Source of the DNA: Bacillota bacterium
Lineage (GTDB): Bacteria; Bacillota; Dethiobacteria; DTU022
Assembly (NCBI GenBank): GCA_012510625.1
Contig: JAAZHP010000002.1
Coordinates: 1 to 10,184 of the forward strand
Length of the DNA stretch: 10,184 nucleotides
Reading direction: 5' to 3'
Shown: in pieces, positions 6,092 to 10,184 of the stretch
Numbering within the stretch: position 1 is the stretch's first letter
How the letters are laid out: each line of letters starts with the position of its first letter
The notes under the pieces: generated by a model
Seen by the model: only the letters and a program-made list of their open reading frames with translations
The model's database searches: none
What the model was told of the DNA's origin: nothing
Program-made: the position numbers and the translations under genes

Positions 6092-6706
6092 GTGAGTGGG
6101 AGGCTTATGGATTCGGCAAAAGACAGATTCATTATTCCAGCTCAAGAAGGGCGCGCTTTTAAATTGCCGAAAGACAGGAAAATGCGGGTGATTGATCCCG
6201 AGGGTAAACAAGTAGCCGATTTTCTTGCTTTCAACGCCGCAGAGCCCCGCGAATATCTTTCTACCGGCGCAACTATCGACAACAACGGCTCTCTCTACAT
6301 CAAGGTGGGCCAGTATTTGTATTCTAACCTCTATCAGCCCATGCTCCAGGTAACCGCCGATACCGTGGGGGCGCATGACCTGCTCCATCCACCCTGCAGC
6401 CCGGAAATGTATCGCTTCCAGTACGGGATCGCAGGCCCGCATCCGAGCTGCCAAGAGAATTTTAAGAGGGTGCTGGCTGGATTCGGCCTTGACGAAAGCT
6501 ATATCCGGACGCCCTTCAATATTTTTATGAACACGCGGGTTTATGAAGACGGGCGTCTCGAGATAAAGGAGCCCCTTTCAAAACCGGGTGACTACATTGA
6601 GCTGATTGCAATGCTCGATCTGATTGTCGCCGTGACCGCCTGCTCCGTTGCCGAGAGCAGTTGCAATGCCGGCCGCTGCGGCCCCATCATGATCGAGATA
6701 TACTGA
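6092..6706 (+). CDS. DUF1989 / urea carboxylase-associated family protein
   Basis: A 204-residue soluble protein matching the DUF1989 family along its whole length: FIIPAQEGRAF, RVIDPEGKQVADFLAFNA (about 32-49), STGATIDNNGSLYI, DTVGAHDLLHPPCSPEMY, PFNIFMN (141-147) and PLSKPGDYIEL. Relatives are found beside urea carboxylase (urea amidolyase) or other amine and amide genes, but no such gene is in this window, so a urea role is not supported here. Conserved-looking Cys102, Cys120, Cys184, Cys191 and Cys196 may bind a metal, an inference from their motif positions. The GTG start has AAGGAG at 6081-6086, five bases upstream. An ATG at 6107 after GGGAGG is an alternative but is spaced too closely. 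Reaction unknown. Confidence 0.85.
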   Translation: MSGRLMDSAKDRFIIPAQEGRAFKLPKDRKMRVIDPEGKQVADFLAFNAAEPREYLSTGATIDNNGSLYIKVGQYLYSNLYQPMLQVTADTVGAHDLLHPPCSPEMYRFQYGIAGPHPSCQENFKRVLAGFGLDESYIRTPFNIFMNTRVYEDGRLEIKEPLSKPGDYIELIAMLDLIVAVTACSVAESSCNAGRCGPIMIEIY

Positions 6707-6721
6707 TACCTTTGAGCCGCC

Positions 6722-6754
6722 GTGGGACACCGGGGACGTACCTGTTTGTCCCAC
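6722..6754. repeat. REP-like palindrome GTGGGACA...TGTCCCAC
   Basis: Perfect eight-base inverted arms, GTGGGACA (6722-6729) and TGTCCCAC (6747-6754), enclose a GC-rich centre containing GGGGACGTACC. It sits in the 85-base gap between the DUF1989 gene and the J-domain-like gene. The layout resembles short palindromes scattered through many clostridial genomes and linked to REP-associated Y1 transposases; that comparison is from memory. It may also act as a weak terminator or mRNA stabiliser. Confidence 0.6.
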
Positions 6755-6791
6755 TCCTTGGGCTCCAGAGGCTTCTGAGGGGGTGTGCGGG

Positions 6792-7616
6792 TTGGAACGG
6801 CAGCTGCATATTTCCAGGGAGTTTGCCGAGCTGCAGGAGAGGCTGCGGGCGCTGCGAACCGAGATGGTTAAGCTCATTGCCGACCGGGATCACTTGCTGA
6901 GGACAGTCAAGCCCAACCTGGAGGCGAAATATTACGCCACCATCGGTAAAGAACAGCAGCGGCTATCTCTCTTGCGCAACGACGTCTTAAGGCTGCGGCG
7001 AAAGATTGAACTGATGCGGGCCTCCCTCAACCGGGGAGAGAAGCCTGACCTGGAATTGATTGAGGAGCGGCTTGACGAGGAGCTGCAGCAGTGGGTTGAA
7101 GAGCTGCGGGAGCTGGCCCGCAGGGTCGAGTGGGCCGTGGACTATAACCGGCTGCCGCGGCTCTCCGCGGAGGAGTCCCGGGAGCTGAGAAGGCTCTACC
7201 GGGAGCTGGTGCGAAAACTACATCCCGATTTAAACGAGACCCTTCCGGATAACTTTAAGTATCTCTGGGATAGAGTGCTTACCGCCTACCGGAACGGCGA
7301 TCTCGAGGAGCTGCAGACCCTCTCGCTCCTGCTTTCTGAGCATAAGGAGGAGCTGCCGCCCGAGCCTTCTACCATGGAGCAGCTGGTCGCTGACATTAAA
7401 AAGCTGGAGCAAAAAATTAGGAAGCTTTTGGAAGAAATTTCGAAAATGCAGGAGCAGTTTCCTTTTAGCTATCAGGAGAAGCTCGCCGACCCCGCGTGGA
7501 TTGCCGCCCAGAAGGAGAACATCGAGAAACAAATCGCGGAGATGGAGCGGCACAGGCAAACTTATCAATCCATTCTTGCAGAACTTGGCGGCGGAGAGGC
7601 GTCTACAGTTCATTGA
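6792..7616 (+). CDS. Coiled-coil protein with an internal J-domain-like (HPD) segment
   Basis: A 274-residue, highly charged protein. Residues about 1-110 and 190-262 are rich in Leu/Glu/Lys heptads and should form long coiled coils. Between them lies a J-domain-like stretch: RRLYRELVRKLHPDLN, with HPD at residues 144-146, then LWDRVLTAYRNGDLEELQTL. These match helix II, the HPD loop and helix III of J domains, where HPD stimulates Hsp70 (DnaK) ATPase. Helix I is not obvious, so Hsp70 binding is an inference. No signal peptide or membrane segment is seen. The TTG at 6792 is preferred because GAGGGGG (6777-6783) is eight bases upstream; an in-frame GTG at 6783 would overlap that site. The next gene starts 12 bases after the stop, so the two are probably co-translated. 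Not a DnaJ: no Gly/Phe or zinc-finger region. Confidence 0.8.
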   Translation: MERQLHISREFAELQERLRALRTEMVKLIADRDHLLRTVKPNLEAKYYATIGKEQQRLSLLRNDVLRLRRKIELMRASLNRGEKPDLELIEERLDEELQQWVEELRELARRVEWAVDYNRLPRLSAEESRELRRLYRELVRKLHPDLNETLPDNFKYLWDRVLTAYRNGDLEELQTLSLLLSEHKEELPPEPSTMEQLVADIKKLEQKIRKLLEEISKMQEQFPFSYQEKLADPAWIAAQKENIEKQIAEMERHRQTYQSILAELGGGEASTVH

Positions 7617-7628
7617 GGGGGTGTCTTC

Positions 7629-8027
7629 ATGGGCCGCGGGCTGGTGCCCTCCAGCGAGGAGATCTGGAAGATAATCCAGGGCTATTTTGGCGGCAATGTG
7701 CAGATTCTGCCCTATATCCAGGAGATCTTTCTCATGGAGTGTCATATCGCTGGGACCAGTTACCTGGACCTGGAAGCGGTGGAGGCCGAGCTTAAGGTGG
7801 GGGATGCGCTGCTGTTCCGGCGCGAGCCCGATAATGTTCACGATCACCTTGCGGTGGCTATCTACGATCGGAAAGAACGCAAACTGGGCTACCTGCCACG
7901 GGCAAAAAACGAGGTGCCGGCGCGGCTGATGGACGCGGGGAAGCTCCTTTTTGGCAAGATTGAAGCCAAGGAGTGGATGGGAAAGTGGCTGAAGATAACG
8001 GTACGTGTATTTATGAAAGACATGTAA
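7629..8027 (+). CDS. Stand-alone HIRAN-domain protein
   Basis: A 132-residue protein, nearly all one HIRAN domain. Motifs in order: CHIAGTSY (38-45), GDALLFRREPDNVHDHLAVAI (58-78) and KLGYLPRAKNEVPARLMDAG (85-104), the standard G-T-S/x-Y, R-E-P-x-N-x-x-D-x-x-A-V and G-Y-x-P signatures. In eukaryotic HLTF and Rad5 this domain binds DNA, and in HLTF it captures 3'-OH single-stranded ends at stalled forks. Bacterial stand-alone copies are largely uncharacterised. The first 30 residues (IWKIIQGYFGG...) are an extra helix. The Shine-Dalgarno GAGGGGGTG (7615-7623) overlaps the TGA of the preceding gene, which suggests translational coupling. Function by inference: a DNA or DNA-damage sensor working with the J-domain-like partner. 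Confidence 0.88.
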   Translation: MGRGLVPSSEEIWKIIQGYFGGNVQILPYIQEIFLMECHIAGTSYLDLEAVEAELKVGDALLFRREPDNVHDHLAVAIYDRKERKLGYLPRAKNEVPARLMDAGKLLFGKIEAKEWMGKWLKITVRVFMKDM

Positions 8028-8093
8028 ACGGCAGGCGTGACTTGTTCAATCGGTGGTTTTATTTAGAACCCGGCGGGGAGAGGAGAAGGGATC

Positions 8094-8615
8094 ATGAAAA
8101 AAATAGCGTTTCTGGTCATGGCCGTTTTTACATTTCTTATTATTCATGAAGGGGCTCATATGGTGGTAGCCCATGCTTACGGTGAGCTGGAGGCGTTCCG
8201 GCTGCACTTCTACGGCGCTGAAGTAATCTTCAAAACACCCGTGGAAGAGAGGTCGGGGATCCAGTGGGGCTTCATCTCCGGCTCGGCCAATGCGCTCACC
8301 CTGGCGCTGGGCTACCTGCTCTTGGCGATCCGGAAATCCCTGGCGGCGCTTAGGAATTCTTTCTGGAGAAACTATTTCTACTATCTTGCCCTTCTTTTCT
8401 TGCTCATTGACGCTTTCAATTTATCCATCGGGCCTTTTTTCTACGGCGGCGATATCGGGGGAATTACGGTAGGGTTTGGCCTGAACCGCTACCTCATCCA
8501 GGGCATATTCCTGCTTGTCCTATTGCTGAACCGGGAGCTGATTGTGCGGAAGCTGTTCCCCGTTTTTGGCGTGAAAACCAGTCATCCCTTGTTTCAACCG
8601 CTTTTCAAGAGATAA
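8094..8615 (+). CDS. Small integral membrane protein with HExxH motif (M50-like putative protease)
   Basis: A 173-residue membrane protein. The first helix (about residues 3-25) contains HEGAH at 18-22, an HExxH zinc-protease signature placed inside a membrane helix as in M50 site-2 proteases. Further hydrophobic segments lie near 60-79, 92-112 and 131-147. Asp106 (LIDAFN) or Asp120 (YGGDIGG) could supply the third zinc ligand, as the late Asp does in M50 enzymes. It is shorter than typical M50 proteases and lacks PDZ or CBS domains, so it may be a minimal or inactive relative. GGGGAGAGGAGAAGG ends four bases before the ATG. A 66-base gap follows the HIRAN gene, so it may belong to the same transcript. 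Confidence 0.7.
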   Translation: MKKIAFLVMAVFTFLIIHEGAHMVVAHAYGELEAFRLHFYGAEVIFKTPVEERSGIQWGFISGSANALTLALGYLLLAIRKSLAALRNSFWRNYFYYLALLFLLIDAFNLSIGPFFYGGDIGGITVGFGLNRYLIQGIFLLVLLLNRELIVRKLFPVFGVKTSHPLFQPLFKR

Positions 8616-8651
8616 ACATGTCGTCCTGAATACTTTTTATGTCAACAAGAG

Positions 8652-8684
8652 GGGCTGCCTCAAAAGAGCAGCCCTTTGCTAATT
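8652..8684 (+). terminator. Intrinsic terminator between convergent genes
   Basis: GGGCTGC (8652-8658) pairs with GCAGCCC (8667-8673 region), and an inner CTC/GAG pairing around AAAA is possible, followed by TTTGCTAATTTAATT. It lies 36 bases after the HExxH gene and 35 bases from the stop of the convergent htpX. The T-rich tail is interrupted, so efficiency is uncertain. Read on the minus strand it could also end htpX transcription. Confidence 0.65.
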
Positions 8685-8708
8685 TAATTCCCTTTTAAAT
8701 GATTGCCT

Positions 8709-9572
8709 TTATCTTATTCTTTCAATGCGCATCCGCTGCAGCCGGGCAATTCTCTCCCTGATCGGCGGATGTGTGCTAAAAATTGTAGCCAGGCCCTCTG
8801 CAGAGAAGGGGTTGATAATGAACATGTGCGCCGTAGCCTGGTTAAGCTCGCGCAGCGGGCGCCGGCGGGCGTAGCTATCCATCTTGGCAAGGGCTGAAGC
8901 CAGCCCCTGCGGGTTGCCCGAGATCCTGGCTGCGGTGGAATCAGCTCCGTATTCGCGTGTCCGCGAGATAGACATTTGGATTAATAGAGCCGCGAGAGGA
9001 GCCAGCACCAGGGCAAGCAGCCTGATCAGGGCCAGCGCCGCGCCGCCGCCTTCGTTGCGCCTGCCGCCTCCGCCGAAAGCCGCGCCCCACATTCCGAGCC
9101 GGGCTACGAACATGAGGGCGCCGGCAATAGCCGCAGCTATGCTGCCGATGAGAATGTCGCGATTGCGAATATGGGCCAGCTCGTGACCCAGGACTCCCTT
9201 AAGCTCTTCGTAGTCCAGCATTCTCAGCAGCCCCGCAGTGACTGCGATCACGGCATTTTCGGGGTTGCGTCCCGTGGCGAAAGCATTGGGCTGGTCAGTC
9301 GGCATCAGGTAAACCCGCGGCATGGGCATGTTGGCGTTATATGTCAGTTCGCGCAGGGCCCGGTAAACCCCGGGGGCTTCGCTTTCACTGAGCGGCCGTG
9401 AACGAGTCATACTGATGGCGATGCGGTCGCTGAACCAATAAGAGAAAAAGTTCATGGCCAGCGCCAGGATGAAAGCGATAATAAGCCCTTCTTGACCGGC
9501 GATAAAGTGACCCAGCAGAAGGAAAATTGCTGTCAGAAGTAACATCAACAAGAATGTTTTCAGCCTGTTCAT
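8709..9572 (-). CDS. htpX: Membrane zinc metalloprotease HtpX
   Basis: A 287-residue M48-family protease that degrades misfolded or damaged membrane proteins, working alongside FtsH in the bacteria studied. Two N-terminal helices (about 5-24 and 28-46), the zinc motif HELAH (130-134) in GVLGHELAHIRNRD, two more helices (about 141-160 and 180-200) and the third ligand Glu207 in REYGADSTAA are all present, followed by the STHPPIRERI region near the C-terminus. Length is normal for the family. The start is ATG 9572, eight bases after GGGAGG (complement of 9581-9586); an in-frame ATG at 9590 would leave the Shine-Dalgarno inside the gene and is unlikely. It is transcribed divergently from the sir2-type gene. 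A Gly/Arg-rich loop (GGGGRRNEGGG, 167-177) lies between the helices. Confidence 0.96.
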   Translation of the reverse strand: MNRLKTFLLMLLLTAIFLLLGHFIAGQEGLIIAFILALAMNFFSYWFSDRIAISMTRSRPLSESEAPGVYRALRELTYNANMPMPRVYLMPTDQPNAFATGRNPENAVIAVTAGLLRMLDYEELKGVLGHELAHIRNRDILIGSIAAAIAGALMFVARLGMWGAAFGGGGRRNEGGGAALALIRLLALVLAPLAALLIQMSISRTREYGADSTAARISGNPQGLASALAKMDSYARRRPLRELNQATAHMFIINPFSAEGLATIFSTHPPIRERIARLQRMRIERIR

Positions 9573-9612
9573 CCTGGAACCTCCCTTCATCTTGCGTTGG
9601 CTCTTCTCTTAT

Positions 9613-9621
9613 ATTTTATCA
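9613..9621 (-). promoter_or_regulatory. Possible extended -10 promoter element of htpX
   Basis: On the minus strand TGATAAAAT (complement of 9613-9621) fits an extended -10, TGn plus TAAAAT (five of six to TATAAT). No convincing -35 lies 16-18 bases upstream. It is about 40 bases before the htpX start codon. No heat-shock operator such as CIRCE was recognised. Confidence 0.35.
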
Positions 9622-9692
9622 CGTTTTTCTCTCTCATAGTAGCTTGTATAGAAAAGGATTTGGCGATTAGAGAATAGAATAAATAAATAGAC

Positions 9693-9713
9693 AATTTTAT
9701 ATTGTATAAAATT
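9693..9713. promoter_or_regulatory. AT-rich palindrome upstream of the Sir2 gene
   Basis: AATTTTATA (9693-9701) and TATAAAATT (9705-9713) are perfect nine-base inverted repeats around TTG. The right arm contains TATAAA, a possible -10, so a bound regulator would compete with RNA polymerase. It ends 31 bases before the ATG at 9745. AT-rich sequence makes chance symmetry more likely, so the operator call is tentative. Confidence 0.35.
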
Positions 9714-9744
9714 AGAGTTATATGCATTTTGGTGGGGGGATAAC

Positions 9745-10184
9745 ATGAATTACAATGATCAGATTGAGCAGGCCGCCGCCTTAATCAAGGAAAGCAGTGG
9801 CTTTTACTGCCTGACCGGGGCTGGACTTTCCACGGAAAGCGGTATTCCCGATTTTCGGACTCCGGGAACGGGGATTTGGGAGAAAGTGGACCCCATCAAA
9901 ACCGCTTCAGTGGAGGTTTTGCAGAGCAACCCCCGCCTCTTCTACGAGGCGGCCTTCAATCGCTTCGCCAGCATTACCCTGGCCGAGCCTAATCCGGGAC
10001 ATTATGCCCTGGCGAGGATGGAAGAGATGGGTTATCTAAAAGGAGTGGTAACGCAGAATATCGACGGACTGCATGTAAAAGCCGGTTCACGCAAGGTCTG
10101 GGAGGTGCACGGCCACCTGCGCTCCGGCTACTGCCAGGGCTGCAAAAAACGTTATTCGTTTGAAGAGCTTGTTCAACAGGTTGA
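9745..10184 (+). CDS. Sir2-family NAD-dependent protein deacylase (5' part, cut by window end)
   Basis: The first 146 residues of a sirtuin, open to the window edge. Signatures are GAGLSTESGIPDFR (25-38), which binds NAD, TQNIDGLH (103-110), and catalytic His122 in EVHGH. The first zinc pair Cys130-x-x-Cys133 follows; the second pair should lie beyond the window. Family members remove acetyl or longer acyl groups from lysine using NAD, giving nicotinamide and O-acyl-ADP-ribose; in bacteria acetyl-CoA synthetase is a classic target. GGTGGGGGG precedes the ATG. An AT-rich spacer of 172 bases, with a palindrome, divides it from divergent htpX. Confidence 0.95.
   Translation, partial: MNYNDQIEQAAALIKESSGFYCLTGAGLSTESGIPDFRTPGTGIWEKVDPIKTASVEVLQSNPRLFYEAAFNRFASITLAEPNPGHYALARMEEMGYLKGVVTQNIDGLHVKAGSRKVWEVHGHLRSGYCQGCKKRYSFEELVQQV

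Noticed and set aside
5573..6454. Minus-strand frames over the hydrolase end and the DUF1989 gene
   Set aside because: They lie antisense to well-supported genes and show no family signature or ribosome site.
6792..7616. Assignment as DnaJ
   Set aside because: Only an HPD-centred segment is seen, embedded in coiled coils; the Gly/Phe and zinc-finger regions are missing.
7230..7847. Open frame of 205 codons on the minus strand spanning the J-like and HIRAN genes
   Set aside because: Both plus-strand genes have recognisable motifs and ribosome sites; the antisense frame has neither.

Overview
The window reads as a piece of a Gram-positive, Firmicutes/Clostridia-type chromosome. This is an inference from several signs: purine-rich Shine-Dalgarno sites (GAGGTG, AGGGAGGGG, GAGGGGG), frequent TTG and GTG starts, a surface protein with a C-terminal anchor of sortase type, GC-rich genes separated by AT-rich spacers, and short palindromes of a REP-like kind. 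I see no rRNA, tRNA, CRISPR array, transposase or phage gene. Coding density is high and no gene-free gap exceeds about 210 bases.

Layout. 94-1077 (+) is a fused methionine sulfoxide reductase, MsrA-MsrB. 1233-2948 (-) is a secreted beta-helix protein with two InlB-type repeats and an unusual LPATFG anchor; its start may be damaged. The 166-base spacer between that gene and the next holds three palindromes in a row, and the third lies on a good promoter for the nitroreductase-like gene at 3139-3978 (+). 4190-5914 (+) is a seven-helix membrane protein fused to an alpha/beta hydrolase predicted to face outside. 6092-6706 (+) is a DUF1989 (urea carboxylase-associated type) protein. 6792-8027 (+) is a tight gene pair: a coiled-coil protein with a J-domain-like HPD segment, and a stand-alone HIRAN-domain protein. 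8094-8615 (+) is a small membrane protein with an HExxH motif. A terminator separates it from the convergent htpX at 8709-9572 (-). The window ends inside a Sir2-family deacetylase starting at 9745 (+).

Shared themes. Several genes fit protein quality control and stress: MsrAB repairs oxidised methionines, HtpX degrades damaged membrane proteins, the HEGAH protein may be another membrane protease, and the J-like protein may contact a Hsp70. No single pathway ties them together. The least-described unit is the J-domain-like/HIRAN pair. It looks translationally coupled and joins a possible chaperone-recruiting coiled coil to a predicted DNA-end or damaged-DNA binding domain.
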